Shown: positions 18,781-27,534 of the stretch, piece after piece
Numbering within the stretch: the first letter of the stretch is position 1
Layout of the letters: each line of letters opens with the position of its first letter
NCBI RefSeq assembly: GCF_000971295.1
Contig: NZ_LANJ01000016.1
Location: forward strand, 1-64,000
Source: Devosia epidermidihirudinis
GTDB lineage: Bacteria; Pseudomonadota; Alphaproteobacteria; Rhizobiales; Devosiaceae
DNA: 64,000 bases
Reading direction: 5' to 3'
Notes under the pieces: generated by a model
What the model saw: the letters and a program-made list of their open reading frames with translations, nothing else
What the model was told of the DNA's origin: nothing
Database searches by the model: none
Position numbers and translations under genes: made by a program

Positions 18781-19412
18781 CCACCGCCATCCGCCCCACC
18801 GACGTGCTCGTCATTGTCGATGTGCAATATGATTTCCTGCCGGGTGGTAATCTGGCGGTGGCCGGAGGCGACGAGATCGTGCCGCTGATCAATCAGTTGG
18901 CCAAGAAGTTCACCAATGTGGTGCTGACCCAGGACTGGCATCCGGCTGATCACATCTCCTTTGCCAGCCAGCATCAGGGCAAAACGCCATTCGAAACGGT
19001 GGAATTGGCCTACGGCACCCAGGTGCTGTGGCCCGATCACTGTGTCTGGAACACCCACGGCGCAGCGATCACCAGTGAACTCGATGTGCCGCACGGCCAG
19101 CTGATCATCCGCAAGGGCTATCACCGCCAGATCGACAGTTATTCCGGCTTTCAGGAAGCCGATCGCGAGACGCTGACCGGGCTGGCTGGGTATCTCAATG
19201 AGCGCGATGTCGACCGGCTCTATATCGTCGGCCTCGCGACGGATTTCTGCGTCGGCTGGACTGCCATCGATGCGGCTGCGGCGGGCTTTGACGTCACCGT
19301 CATCGAGGACGCCACTCGCGCCATCGATAATGCTGGATCGTTGGAGAAGGCCTGGGCGGATATGGAAGACGCCGGCGTGGTGCGGGCGATGAGCCGGGAG
19401 ATTTTGGGGTAG
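18777..19412 (+). CDS. pncA: Nicotinamidase (isochorismatase-like hydrolase)
   Basis: 211 residues. Catalytic triad candidates: Asp in VIVDVQYDFLPGG (near residue 14), Lys in IIRKGYHRQID, and the nucleophile Cys in GLATDFCVGWTA; metal-site residues lie in TQDWHPADH. Converts nicotinamide to nicotinate for NAD salvage; pyrazinamidase activity is usual. The ATG at 18777 overlaps the pabBC stop; an 8-codon longer start inside pabBC is less likely. Confidence 0.94.
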   Translation: MTTAIRPTDVLVIVDVQYDFLPGGNLAVAGGDEIVPLINQLAKKFTNVVLTQDWHPADHISFASQHQGKTPFETVELAYGTQVLWPDHCVWNTHGAAITSELDVPHGQLIIRKGYHRQIDSYSGFQEADRETLTGLAGYLNERDVDRLYIVGLATDFCVGWTAIDAAAAGFDVTVIEDATRAIDNAGSLEKAWADMEDAGVVRAMSREILG

Positions 19413-19436
19413 GCCGCATTCAATGCGCGGGATTCT

Positions 19437-19475
19437 CCCCCACCCTTGATCCCTCCCCACAAGGGGGAGGGAGAC
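19437..19475. repeat. G-rich palindromic repeat
   Basis: Arms CCCCCACCCTTGATCCCTCCC and GGGGGAGGGAG-like, in the pncA downstream spacer. Member of the CT/GA-rich family. Confidence 0.45.
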
Positions 19476-19535
19476 GACTGATGGGCTGGTGTTTCCCTCT
19501 TCACTGCGCTGAGTCCCGCCCCCTCACTCACCGCG

Positions 19536-19613
19536 TCACCCTCGGGCTTGACCCGAGGGTGTTTGCTGAGGCCGCAGAAAGTGCAGAGCCCTCGGGTCAG
19601 GCCCGAGTGTGAC
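19536..19613. repeat. Paired CCCTCGGG palindromes
   Basis: First hairpin CACCCTCGGG-cttga-CCCGAGGGTG (19537-19561), second CCCTCGGGTCAGGCCCGAG (about 19589-19607). Same sequence family as 58536-58566, 24786-24806 and 35582-35661. Confidence 0.6.
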
Positions 19614-19645
19614 GACCGGTGGGGGTGGACAGACCCTGTCCCAAG

Positions 19646-19659
19646 GATTCACGTGAAAC
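19646..19659 (+). promoter_or_regulatory. parS-like palindrome, copy 3
   Basis: GATTCACGTGAAAC preceded by AAG, 13 bp beyond the stop of the small minus-strand gene that follows. Confidence 0.5.
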
Positions 19660-19671
19660 CATCGTCCTCTG

Positions 19672-19890
19672 TCAGGCACCGGCCTCGAGCATAACCTTGA
19701 TCTTTTGGGCTTTTTCGAAGTGGTCGAGCTTGTGGGTCTGGATCCACCAAGTCGCCGCTTCCATCAGCAGGTCCGGATCTTCATTACGGTTGGCGAAAAA
19801 GGCGTAAAAGGACAGCCCGACCCCCTCGCCTTTTGCGGCGATCTTAGCTGTGCACACGGCGATGGCTTTGTGTCGAAGCGATGCTCTCAT
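19672..19890 (-). CDS. Small protein, probably DUF6500 family
   Basis: 72 residues from ATG 19890 (MRASLRHKAIAVC...). The block KGEGVGLSFYAFFANRNEDPDLLMEAATWWIQTHKLDHFEKA recalls the DUF6500 family known from gammaproteobacteria; that family name is from memory. Function unknown. Other in-frame starts lie at 19899, 19905 and TTG 19917; the longer ones run into the grpE terminator. It sits downstream of grpE on the same strand but beyond grpE's terminator. Confidence 0.7.
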   Translation of the reverse strand: MRASLRHKAIAVCTAKIAAKGEGVGLSFYAFFANRNEDPDLLMEAATWWIQTHKLDHFEKAQKIKVMLEAGA

Positions 19891-19915
19891 CGGGCCCATT
19901 CTCATTATGCCAAAC

Positions 19916-19943
19916 AAAAAGGACGCCCGCTGGGGCGCCCTTT
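19916..19943 (-). terminator. Rho-independent terminator of grpE
   Basis: On the minus strand GGGCGCCC, loop CAGC, GGGCGTCC then TTTTT; stem with one G-T pair, 23 nt after the grpE stop. Confidence 0.8.
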
Positions 19944-19965
19944 AATTCTTGTGGCGACAGAAGCG

Positions 19966-20553
19966 TCAGACGCTCTTGTCGATTGCTTCGTCGGCCGGAG
20001 CGTGGCTCGGGCCGCCCTTGGCAACGCCCACCATGGCAGGACGCAGCACGCGGTCGCCAATGGCAAAACCGGCCTGAACCACCTGAACCACGGTGCCTTC
20101 GGGGCGCGTGGGATCGGGTACTTCGAACATCGCCTGATGCTTGTATGGATCGAACTTCTGACCGTCGGCCTCGATTGGCGTCACGCCGTGCTTGGCCAGA
20201 AGGCGCTGCATTTCGCGCTCGGTCATTTCGATGCCTTCGATCAGGCTCTTTGTGGTTGCGTCGCCGCTTTCGCGCGCCTCGGCTGGCAGCACCATCAGCG
20301 CGCGGCTCAGCGCATCGGTGGCGCTCAGCATGTCGCGGGCAAAGCCGGCAATGGCATAGCTGCGGGTATCGGCCACGTCGCGTTCGGTGCGCTTGCGCAG
20401 GTTTTCCATCTCGGCAATGGTGCGCAGCACCCGATCTTTGAGCTCGGCGTTCTCAGCGCGCAGCGCGTCCACCGGGTCGATTTCGGGGGTAACGTCCGCC
20501 GAAATGTCGATCTCTGGGGTCTCGTCGGGCGAGGCGTTTTCGTCGCTCATCAT
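19966..20553 (-). CDS. grpE: GrpE nucleotide-exchange factor
   Basis: 195 residues. An acidic N-terminal tail ([29 protein letters not shown]) precedes a long coiled-coil helix (about 30-75, [26 protein letters not shown]) and the C-terminal β domain with [40 protein letters not shown]. Releases ADP from DnaK. Same strand as hrcA, 85 nt downstream of it; a possible own RpoH-like promoter lies in the gap. Confidence 0.97.
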   Translation of the reverse strand: MMSDENASPDETPEIDISADVTPEIDPVDALRAENAELKDRVLRTIAEMENLRKRTERDVADTRSYAIAGFARDMLSATDALSRALMVLPAEARESGDATTKSLIEGIEMTEREMQRLLAKHGVTPIEADGQKFDPYKHQAMFEVPDPTRPEGTVVQVVQAGFAIGDRVLRPAMVGVAKGGPSHAPADEAIDKSV

Positions 20554-20588
20554 TATCTGTTCCGCATGTCACTAGGGTTTGAACCCGC

Positions 20589-20617
20589 ATATCGGCCAAA
20601 GCGGCACGGTTTTCAAG
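20589..20617 (-). promoter_or_regulatory. Possible heat-shock promoter of grpE
   Basis: On the minus strand CTTGAA (20617-20612) is followed after 14 bases by GGCCGATAT, a partial match to the sigma-32 -10 element. Located about 40 nt before the grpE start. Confidence 0.35.
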
Positions 20618-20638
20618 CCTTGCCAAAGCCGCACCGGA

Positions 20639-21715
20639 TTAACTGCGCTTGCGCGCCATCATCGCGGTGATCACATTGGCGGTGTAGTCGACCACCGGCA
20701 CAATGCGCGCATAGTTGAGGCGCGTCGGACCGATGACGCCCAGAACGCCGACCACCTTGTCATTGGCATCCTTATAGGGCGACAGGATGACCGAGGAGCC
20801 GGAGAGCGAGAACAGCTTGTTTTCCGAGCCGATGAAAATGCGCACGCCCTGCGCCTTTTCGGCGTCGCCGAGCAGGTCGAGCAGGCCATCCTTGCTTTCG
20901 AGCTCGTCGAACAATTGCCGTATCCGCGCCAGGTCGTCCGAGGCCATGGTGTCATTGATCAGGTTTGCCCGGCCCCGCACGATGACCGTGGGCTGGCTCG
21001 AGGCTGAGGGCTGGCCGAGCGTGGCGATCCCGGCATCGACCAGCTTTTGCGTCAACTCGTCGAGTTCGGCACGTTGTTCGGCGCGCTGTTCGCTCAAAGC
21101 CTTGCGCGCTTCGGCAATGGTGCGGCCAATAACGTGATGGGCGAGGTAATTGCTGGCTTGTTGCAGGGCACTGGCGGTGAGGCCCGGTGGCAGTTCGACG
21201 ATGCGGTTTTCCACCTGTCCGTCATCGCCCACCAGAATCGCCATGGCCCGCATGGCGTCGAGCCGGACGAATTCGAGATGCTTGAGCACCATGTCGGCCT
21301 TGGTGGCGATCACAACTCCGGCACCCTGGCTGAGGCCGGATAGCATCTGGCTGGCCTCGGTCAGGAAGTCTTCGACCTGACCTTGCCCCTGCCCCTGAAT
21401 ATGCTTGGCAATCTGGCTGCGCTCGCGCTCATCGACCGAACCCACCTCGAGCATGGCATCGACGAAAAACCGCAGCCCCTCCTGGGTCGGCGCGCGACCG
21501 GCGGAGGTGTGGGGCGCCGCGATCAGCCCCAAATCTTCAAGATCTGCCATGACGTTGCGGACCGAGGCAGGCGACAGCCCGACCTGCAACATGCGGCTCA
21601 GATCGCGCGATCCCACCGGCACGCCGGTGTCGAGATAGCGCTCCACAATCTTGCGGAAAATGTCCTGGCTGCGGGTGTTGAGCACCGCAAGAAAGTCTTC
21701 TGGGGGCTTTGCCAT
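20639..21715 (-). CDS. hrcA: Heat-inducible transcription repressor HrcA
   Basis: 358 residues. N-terminal winged helix (RSQDIFRKIVERYLDTGVPVGSRDLSRMLQVGLSPASVRNVMADLEDLGLI, about 12-62), a central GAF-like domain with the dimerisation insert, and the C-terminal SSVILSPYKDANDKVVGVLGVIGPTRLNYARIVPVVDYTA. Represses groESL-type genes via CIRCE. I saw no CIRCE inverted repeat (TTAGCACTC-N9-GAGTGCTAA) in this window, so its targets are probably elsewhere. Divergent from rph by 150 bp. Confidence 0.97.
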   Translation of the reverse strand: MAKPPEDFLAVLNTRSQDIFRKIVERYLDTGVPVGSRDLSRMLQVGLSPASVRNVMADLEDLGLIAAPHTSAGRAPTQEGLRFFVDAMLEVGSVDERERSQIAKHIQGQGQGQVEDFLTEASQMLSGLSQGAGVVIATKADMVLKHLEFVRLDAMRAMAILVGDDGQVENRIVELPPGLTASALQQASNYLAHHVIGRTIAEARKALSEQRAEQRAELDELTQKLVDAGIATLGQPSASSQPTVIVRGRANLINDTMASDDLARIRQLFDELESKDGLLDLLGDAEKAQGVRIFIGSENKLFSLSGSSVILSPYKDANDKVVGVLGVIGPTRLNYARIVPVVDYTANVITAMMARKRS

Positions 21716-21865
21716 GATGTTTTTGATAAAATCGTCCGCTTTAACCCTGGTGGCTCATTTAAGCCTTATGAGCGCCCGCGCCAAGCGCCCGGCGCTTGTG
21801 AGGCGGTCCGAGGAGGGTTAAGAGGCGGTTAACAGGACTTTTTGCACTCTTAAGGTGATTTGCCC

Positions 21866-22582
21866 ATGCGGCCCTCCGGACGTGAACCCAATCAGATGCG
21901 CGCTGTGACCATCGAGCGCAACGTCTCGCAAAAGGCGGAGGGTTCGTGCCTTGTGTCGTTCGGCAATACCAAGGTGCTGGTGACGGCATCGGTTGAAACG
22001 AGCCTCCCCGGCTGGTTGCGTGGCAAAGGTCAAGGCTGGGTCACTGCCGAATACGGCATGCTGCCCCGCGCCACCGGCAGCCGGACCCGTCGTGAAGCCG
22101 CTGCTGGCAAGCAGACCGGCCGCACTCAAGAAATCCAGCGCCTGATCGGCCGCTCGCTGCGGGCGGTCGTCGACATGCAGCTTTTGGGTGAAAACCAGAT
22201 CACCGTCGACTGCGACGTGTTGGAGGCCGATGGCGGCACGCGCACCGCCTCGATCACCGGCGCCTATGTGGCGCTGGCCGACGCCATTACCTGGATGGAC
22301 CAGCGCAAGCTGACCAAGGGCAAAGCCCTGCGCGACAGCGTTGCGGCGGTCTCCTGCGGCATCTATCGCGGCACGCCCGTGCTCGATCTCGATTATCTCG
22401 AAGACGTTGAAGCCCATACCGACGCCAATTTCGTCATGACCGGCAGCGGCACATTCGTTGAAATTCAGGGTACGGCCGAACAGGTCCCCTTCTCGCGCGA
22501 TGAGCTCAACGCCCTGATGGCTCTTGCCGAAGATGGCATTGGCGAGCTTACCCTTCTGCAACAGGCGGCGCTGCAAGCATGA
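21866..22582 (+). CDS. rph: Ribonuclease PH
   Basis: 238 residues. Phosphorolytic 3'-5' exoribonuclease that trims tRNA 3' ends. N-terminal [38 protein letters not shown], the conserved [14 protein letters not shown] and [19 protein letters not shown] segments, and the [25 protein letters not shown] catalytic block are all intact. AAGGTGAT precedes the ATG at 21866. The stop overlaps the start of the following 65-codon ORF. Confidence 0.97.
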   Translation: MRPSGREPNQMRAVTIERNVSQKAEGSCLVSFGNTKVLVTASVETSLPGWLRGKGQGWVTAEYGMLPRATGSRTRREAAAGKQTGRTQEIQRLIGRSLRAVVDMQLLGENQITVDCDVLEADGGTRTASITGAYVALADAITWMDQRKLTKGKALRDSVAAVSCGIYRGTPVLDLDYLEDVEAHTDANFVMTGSGTFVEIQGTAEQVPFSRDELNALMALAEDGIGELTLLQQAALQA

Positions 22583-22776
22583 AACGCTTCTTCGACCTGA
22601 TCGTGAACGCGGCCAACCGCGACGGTGCCGTGCGGCGAGCAAAGCCAGCTGCCCATCACCCTGCCCATGACAAGGTCGCCCCTGACTGCGCCATCTGGAA
22701 CGACATTTCGCGCGCGCTTGACATTTCCCCGCGCGACCTGGTCGGCAAAACCAAATCCGAGGACACCCGCAAATGA
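22579..22776 (+). CDS. Small ORF coupled between rph and rdgB, unknown function
   Basis: 65 codons, [65 protein letters not shown]. Both ends use ATGA overlaps: the start with the rph stop and the stop with the rdgB start. No signal peptide or membrane helix; it is basic, with a helical C-terminal half ([18 protein letters not shown]). Not recognised. The exact interlocking with two housekeeping genes strongly suggests it is translated. Confidence 0.65.
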   Translation: MKRFFDLIVNAANRDGAVRRAKPAAHHPAHDKVAPDCAIWNDISRALDISPRDLVGKTKSEDTRK

Positions 22777-23420
22777 CATCGATCCCCAAACTGCGCGCTG
22801 GTGACCGTCTGGTTCTGGCCTCCCACAACAAGGGCAAGCTGGTCGAGTTCCAGGAGCTGTTCGAGCCTTTTGGCCTCGAGATTGTTTCCGCCGCAGAGCT
22901 GGGCCTGCCCGAGCCCGAGGAAACCGGCACCACCTTTGCCGAAAACGCCCGTCTCAAGGCCCATGCTGCGGCGCAGGCCTCGGGCATGCTGGCGCTGTCA
23001 GATGATTCCGGCCTCTGCGTTGACGCGCTGGGCGGCGATCCCGGCGTCTACACCGCCGACTGGGCCGGTGTGCCGCGCAATTTCGACCATGCCATGAAGC
23101 GCGTCGAAGATGCGCTGCAGGCCGCCAATGCCACCTCGCCCAGCCAGCGCCACGGCTCGTTCAATGCCACGCTGTGCCTGGCCCATCCCGATGGCCGCGA
23201 CGAGCTCTATGTCGGCAAATGCGAGGGTACGCTGGTGTGGCCGCCACGCGGCGAGCGTGGTCACGGCTATGATCCGGTGTTCATGCCCAATGGCTACGAC
23301 ATCACCTTTGGCCAGATGCCCGCTGAAATGAAGCATTCCTGGGAGCCGGGCAAAGAAGGCCTCTCTCACCGCGCCCGCGCCTTCGCCAAATTTGTCGAGG
23401 GTCAGATTGATCAGGCGTGA
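22773..23420 (+). CDS. rdgB: XTP/dITP diphosphatase (RdgB/HAM1)
   Basis: 215 residues. House-cleaning pyrophosphatase for deaminated purine nucleotides. Substrate and metal-binding motifs: [59 protein letters not shown], and the C-terminal [20 protein letters not shown] plus LSHRARAF. The ATG lies within the stop of the upstream small ORF, giving translational coupling. hemW follows after 35 nt. Confidence 0.97.
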   Translation: MTSIPKLRAGDRLVLASHNKGKLVEFQELFEPFGLEIVSAAELGLPEPEETGTTFAENARLKAHAAAQASGMLALSDDSGLCVDALGGDPGVYTADWAGVPRNFDHAMKRVEDALQAANATSPSQRHGSFNATLCLAHPDGRDELYVGKCEGTLVWPPRGERGHGYDPVFMPNGYDITFGQMPAEMKHSWEPGKEGLSHRARAFAKFVEGQIDQA

Positions 23421-23455
23421 CCTCACAGTGTCACGCTCAGGTCCTGGAGTAGGTC

Positions 23456-24616
23456 ATGGCCGTTAAGACTCGCAACGACCTGTTTGGCGTTTACGTGCAC
23501 TGGCCCTTCTGCGCCAGCAAATGCCCGTATTGCGACTTCAACTCGCACGTCCATCGCGGTGCGTTCGATGAAGAAGCCTATGTCGCCGCCTATGAGCGCG
23601 AAATCGCCCATGCCGCCGAGCTGACGCCCGGTCGCGTGGTGCAGTCGGTGTTCTTTGGCGGTGGCACGCCCTCGCTGATGTCGCCCTGGGCAACCGGGCG
23701 TATCATCGACGCCATTGCCAAGCATTGGACCGTCGAGCGCAATGCCGAAATTACGCTCGAAGCCAATCCGACCAGCGTCGAGGTCGATCGCTTCAAGGGC
23801 TTCCGCGCCGCTGGCGTCAATCGCGTCTCGCTGGGCGTGCAGTCGCTGCGGCCCAAGCCGCTGGCCGATCTCGGGCGGCGCCACTCGGTGGAAGAAGCCG
23901 TCGCCGCCGTGCGCATCGCGCAATCGGTGTTCGAACGCTCCAGCTTTGATCTGATTTATGCGCGTCCCCACCAGACCCTTGATGACTGGGAAGACGAGCT
24001 CAAGGAAGCGCTCTGGCTGGCCCAGGGACATCTCTCGCTTTATCAGCTGACCATCGAGCAGGGCACGCGCTACTTTGACCTGCACAAGGCGGGCAAGCTC
24101 GCCATGCCCGATGAAGATCTGGCGGCTGATTTCTACGAAATCACCCAGGAGCTGACGGCCGCAGCGGGCATGCCAGCCTATGAGATTTCCAACCACGCCC
24201 GCCCCGGTCAGGAGAGCCTGCACAACATGCTCTATTGGCGCTATGGCGAATATGCCGGCATTGGCCCGGGTGCCCATGGTCGTCTGATGATCAACAATCA
24301 GCGTCATGCGACGGCGGCTGAAAAGATGCCGTTCGACTGGCAGAAGAAGGTCATGGCCAATGGGCACGGCATGGTGGTGGACGATGTGCTGACCTGGGAA
24401 GAACAGGGCGACGAGTTCCTCGTCATGGGCCTGCGCCTCAAGGAAGGCATTTCGCCGGCCCGCTTTACCGCCATTTCCGGTCGCAAAATCAACCAGCGCC
24501 AGATCGATGATCTCAAGGGCTATGGCTTTGTCGAAACCCTGCCCAATGGCAATCTGCGCGTCACCGAGAAGGGTTTTCCTGTTCTCGACGCGGTGGTGGC
24601 TGATCTGGCGGCATAG
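23456..24616 (+). CDS. hemW: Radical SAM protein HemW (heme chaperone)
   Basis: 386 residues. Radical-SAM cluster motif CASKCPYCDFNSHVH (C-x3-C-x2-C, about 17-31), then VFFGGGTPSLM and the HemN-like TIM barrel, followed by a C-terminal HemN_C-type domain (VMGLRLKEGISPARF). HemW proteins bind heme and deliver it to respiratory enzymes rather than acting as coproporphyrinogen oxidase; the absence of a fourth N-terminal Cys spaced as in HemN supports HemW. Confidence 0.93.
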   Translation: MAVKTRNDLFGVYVHWPFCASKCPYCDFNSHVHRGAFDEEAYVAAYEREIAHAAELTPGRVVQSVFFGGGTPSLMSPWATGRIIDAIAKHWTVERNAEITLEANPTSVEVDRFKGFRAAGVNRVSLGVQSLRPKPLADLGRRHSVEEAVAAVRIAQSVFERSSFDLIYARPHQTLDDWEDELKEALWLAQGHLSLYQLTIEQGTRYFDLHKAGKLAMPDEDLAADFYEITQELTAAAGMPAYEISNHARPGQESLHNMLYWRYGEYAGIGPGAHGRLMINNQRHATAAEKMPFDWQKKVMANGHGMVVDDVLTWEEQGDEFLVMGLRLKEGISPARFTAISGRKINQRQIDDLKGYGFVETLPNGNLRVTEKGFPVLDAVVADLAA

Positions 24617-24642
24617 GGTAGCGTCCGCGCTGCCCCAGTAGA

Positions 24643-24733
24643 CCTCGTGGTGAGCCCGTCGAACCACGAGGGCGTGGCAAAGGGACCTCCACTCGCTCGA
24701 CCTCGTCCTTCGACAGGCTCAGGATGAGGTCTT
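24643..24733. repeat. Inverted pair of GACCTCGT repeats
   Basis: A block near 24640-24672 (GACCTCGTGGTGAGCCCGTC followed by GAACCACGAGG) and its inverted relative near 24700-24732 (CTCGTCCTTCGACAGGCTCA then GGATGAGGT). Sequence of this kind recurs widely in alphaproteobacterial intergenic regions. Confidence 0.6.
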
Positions 24734-24785
24734 TGAGGATTGGGGCGGTTATGGAACTGCCCAATTTCCCCACACACCGGCGCTG

Positions 24786-24806
24786 CCCTCGGACTTGATC
24801 CGAGGG
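24786..24806. repeat. CCCTCGGA palindromic repeat
   Basis: CCCTCGGACTTGATCCGAGGG, an 8-bp inverted repeat with a CTTGA centre; same family as 35582-35661 and 58536-58566. It lies just beyond the stop of the minus-strand lipoprotein gene and may help end that transcript, but lacks a T tract. Confidence 0.5.
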
Positions 24807-24842
24807 CCACTCTCCATTCGGCACTCGCGGGAAACTCCGGGC

Positions 24843-26081
24843 CTAGAGCTTGACGCCCTCGATGACCTGGCTGCCGCCGGGGGCGAGTTTTTTGAGCACG
24901 AGACCATATTCGCTGCGGCCATTGCCGAGGAACCGGAACACGCCGTCGCGGCCGTTAAAGCCGGTGGCGGCGGTGAGCAGGGTTGCATTGTAGGGCTGGC
25001 CGGCCATGGACAGCGTGTTGACGTTGGCGAGGATCGTCGCGGTATAGGCGATGGTGGCGAGGGCGTGGGGCTGGCCGCCAAAGCGGGCGGTGTAATCCCC
25101 GCGAATGGCCGCCATGCCGGCGGGGTCAACGCTGGGGTAAACCGCGCCGCTGAGTTGGGTGGCGCTGGCAATGGCGGGATCGCCCTCCCAATCGGCCGAG
25201 CCGACAATCTGCAGATCGCCTGGCGGCAGACCGGCCTGTGCCAGGAGCGTTCCGAAAGTTGGCGCGCTGGCGCGATCGGGCAGGATCAGCGTGTCGATCA
25301 TGCCGCGCTGAATGGCGGGCAGGGCCTGATCGATGATCTGCTTGGCCTCGCCGACATTGGAAAATGTATAGACCGCCTGCGGGGAAAACCCGGCGGCGAC
25401 GGCCTGCTGGCGGAACGCGGTTTCCTGCGCCTGACCGAATTCGGTGGCAGGGAACACCCCGGCAATGCCACGGCGACCCTGGGTTTTGATCCAGTCCAGT
25501 GAGCGCTTCATCTCGGCGTCCGGCAAGACGCTCAGGAGGTACACGCCGGGGCTGGCGGCGTTGGGATTGTTGGAAAAACCGATCAGGGGCAGCCCAGCCG
25601 AGCGCGCGACAGCGCCAGCGGCGGTGACCTGATCGGCGCGCAACGGCCCCAGGATCAGCTTGGCCCCATCGGCCACAGCAGCGCTGGCGGCGCTGGTTGC
25701 GCCCTGCACGGTCGCGCCGGTATCGCGCAGGGTGATGGTGATATTCTCGGCGATATTGGGATTGGCTTCGATGAACGCAATCGCCAGCCGGCTGGCATTG
25801 GCGAGCGAGGTGCCGACACTGGCAAGGCCCGCGTCGCCGCTCAACGGCAGCAGCAGCGCCACCTTGACCGGACCACGGCCAAAGCTTTGGGATGGGCCGG
25901 TGGGCATCACGGGTTGCTGGGTCGGAAAGCTCTGCTGGGGCTGGCCGCCATCGTCGCCGCCAAAGCTCAGCGTGCGCGAGCCGATCTGGATATCGCTCAT
26001 GGTGCAGGCCGACAGCACCATCAGCAGGGTGGCGCCGAGGGCAGCTCGCCTCCAGCTTTTGGCAGCGTTGAACGCGTTCAC
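24843..26081 (-). CDS. Penicillin-binding protein activator (LpoA/LppC-like) lipoprotein
   Basis: 412 residues. N-terminal signal with lipobox LSAC (the Cys is about residue 26), then a low-complexity linker and a periplasmic-binding-protein type I fold (VKVALLLPLSGDAGLASVG, ALPAIQRGMIDTLILPD). Predicted lipid-anchored regulator of peptidoglycan synthesis. The neighbourhood LpoA-rsmI-yraN is a classic conserved cluster. The GTG at 26081 is 5 nt from GGGGA; a GTG at 26102 is the alternative. Divergent from rsmI. Confidence 0.88.
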   Translation of the reverse strand: MNAFNAAKSWRRAALGATLLMVLSACTMSDIQIGSRTLSFGGDDGGQPQQSFPTQQPVMPTGPSQSFGRGPVKVALLLPLSGDAGLASVGTSLANASRLAIAFIEANPNIAENITITLRDTGATVQGATSAASAAVADGAKLILGPLRADQVTAAGAVARSAGLPLIGFSNNPNAASPGVYLLSVLPDAEMKRSLDWIKTQGRRGIAGVFPATEFGQAQETAFRQQAVAAGFSPQAVYTFSNVGEAKQIIDQALPAIQRGMIDTLILPDRASAPTFGTLLAQAGLPPGDLQIVGSADWEGDPAIASATQLSGAVYPSVDPAGMAAIRGDYTARFGGQPHALATIAYTATILANVNTLSMAGQPYNATLLTAATGFNGRDGVFRFLGNGRSEYGLVLKKLAPGGSQVIEGVKL

Positions 26082-26173
26082 CGATGTCCCCAAAGCGTGC
26101 ACATACTGTTAGCATTGAGGCTATCAATAGGTTAACCGAACGTTGAAATCTGCGAAGGCGAGACCCAAGGCGC

Positions 26174-27061
26174 ATGACTGATCCACATTCCGGCTATTTC
26201 ATCGCCGGCTCCGCCTTTACCGCCCCGCCCCTGGCGCCGGGTCTTTATGTGGTGGCGACGCCCATCGGCAACCTGCGCGACATTACCATCCGCGCGCTCG
26301 AAACCCTGGCCGCCGCCTCGGTGGTGCTGTGCGAAGATACGCGCATGTCCGCCCGCCTGCTCGATCACTATGGCATCAAGGGACGGCGTATTGCGCTGCA
26401 CGAGCACAATGAACGGCACAAGGCCGAAGAGATCGTCCGCCATGTGGCCGCTGGCGAGGCCATTGCGCTGATCTCGGACGCGGGGACCCCCCTGCTCTCC
26501 GACCCCGGCTTTCCCCTGATCCGTGCCATGGCAGAAGCGGGCCAGCCGGTATTTCCCATTCCCGGTGCCTCGGCTTTGCTCTCGGCGCTGGTGGTGGCGG
26601 GCCTGCCGACCGACGCTTTTGCTTTCCATGGCTTTCTGCCCAACAAGGCTGGCGCGCGCGCCAATGCGATCACGGCGCTGAGGGATTCACGTGAAACCTT
26701 GGTGTTTTACGAAAGCCCGCGCCGCCTTGATGATACGCTGGCAGCGATGGCCAAAATCTTTGGCGAGCGGCAGGCGGCAGTGGCGTTGGAGCTGACCAAG
26801 CGCTTCGAGCGCGTCAGTCGCGGCACGCTGGCCGAACTGGCTGCAGAATTTGCCGATAACGAAACCAAGGGTGAAGCTGTGATCGTGGTGGCTGGTGCCG
26901 ATGCGCCCACCGCACCCGATGCGGCGGACTGGCAGGCGGCTTTGGTCGAAGCGATGGCAGACCAGCCGACGCGGGCAGCGGTCGACGAAGTGACCAAAAA
27001 ATACGGGCTCAAGCGCAAGGAAGTCTATGATGCCGCCCTCGCCCTCAAGGCCCAAGAGTAA
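26174..27061 (+). CDS. rsmI: 16S rRNA (cytidine(1402)-2'-O)-methyltransferase
   Basis: 295 residues. TP-methylase fold with GLYVVATPIGNLRDITIRALETLA at the start, EDTRMSARLLDHYGI, LISDAGTPLLSDPGFPLIR and the SAM pocket PIPGASALLSALVVAGLP, then TLVFYESPRRL. Modifies C1402 in the ribosomal P site. A parS-like 14-mer lies inside the coding sequence and encodes part of RDSRETL. The last 35 bp overlap yraN. Confidence 0.96.
   Translation: MTDPHSGYFIAGSAFTAPPLAPGLYVVATPIGNLRDITIRALETLAAASVVLCEDTRMSARLLDHYGIKGRRIALHEHNERHKAEEIVRHVAAGEAIALISDAGTPLLSDPGFPLIRAMAEAGQPVFPIPGASALLSALVVAGLPTDAFAFHGFLPNKAGARANAITALRDSRETLVFYESPRRLDDTLAAMAKIFGERQAAVALELTKRFERVSRGTLAELAAEFADNETKGEAVIVVAGADAPTAPDAADWQAALVEAMADQPTRAAVDEVTKKYGLKRKEVYDAALALKAQE
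26684..26697 (+). promoter_or_regulatory. parS-like palindrome, copy 4 (inside rsmI)
   Basis: GATTCACGTGAAAC embedded in the rsmI coding sequence, just ahead of the conserved TLVFYESP block. Confidence 0.5.
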
Positions 27062-27419
27062 GGCACGCATCGCCGCCCATTCCGGTGGTCAGCGCGCCGA
27101 AGCGCTGGCTGCTTTGTTCCTGCGGTTGAAATTCTACCGCATCATCGCCCGACGCTACAAAACCCCGGTCGGCGAAATCGATCTGATTGCGCGCCGCTTT
27201 GGCGTCACCGTGTTTGTCGAGGTCAAGGCGCGCGCGCGATCCGCGGCGGAAGCCGAGGCGCTGGGGGCGGTCAACCAATCGCGCATTGTCCGCGCCGCGC
27301 AGTACTGGTTGGCCAAACACCCCCGTCTCACGGAAACGCCATTCCGCTTCGATGTTATTTTCCTTGCACCCGGTCGATGGCCGCGCCATGTCATCAACGC
27401 CTTCGACGTAAGCGCCTGA
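27027..27419 (+). CDS. YraN family (UPF0102) nuclease-fold protein
   Basis: 130 residues. GQRAEALAALFLRLKFYRIIARRYKTPVGEIDLIARR and VFVEVKARA form the restriction-endonuclease-like core: Glu in GQRAE, Asp in GEIDLIA, and ExK in EVKAR. The family is linked to recombination or competence in places, but its role is not settled. AAGGA stands 5 nt before the ATG, which lies inside the end of rsmI. Confidence 0.92.
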   Translation: MMPPSPSRPKSKARIAAHSGGQRAEALAALFLRLKFYRIIARRYKTPVGEIDLIARRFGVTVFVEVKARARSAAEAEALGAVNQSRIVRAAQYWLAKHPRLTETPFRFDVIFLAPGRWPRHVINAFDVSA

Positions 27420-27436
27420 CACGGGCTCACCCACGG

Positions 27437-27515
27437 TGTCATTCCCGCGAAAGCGGGAATCCCCTTTTGCGGGAGCGTGATGGCGAAGGGAGATTCCCGC
27501 TTTCGCGGGAATGAC
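27437..27515. repeat. Paired inverted repeats in the yraN-gshB spacer
   Basis: Two copies of a palindrome, TCATTCCCGCGAAAGCGGGA and TCCCGCTTTCGCGGGAATGA, in opposite orientation about 28 bp apart. Each can fold by itself (CCCGC/GCGGG) and the two can pair over more than 20 bp. It ends 20 nt before the gshB start, so it will lie in any transcript running from yraN into gshB. Confidence 0.75.
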
Positions 27516-27534
27516 GCAGCGCAAGAGGTCTCAT

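Noticed and set aside
20554-21865. CIRCE element near hrcA/grpE
   Set aside because: No TTAGCACTC-N9-GAGTGCTAA or close variant found on either strand.
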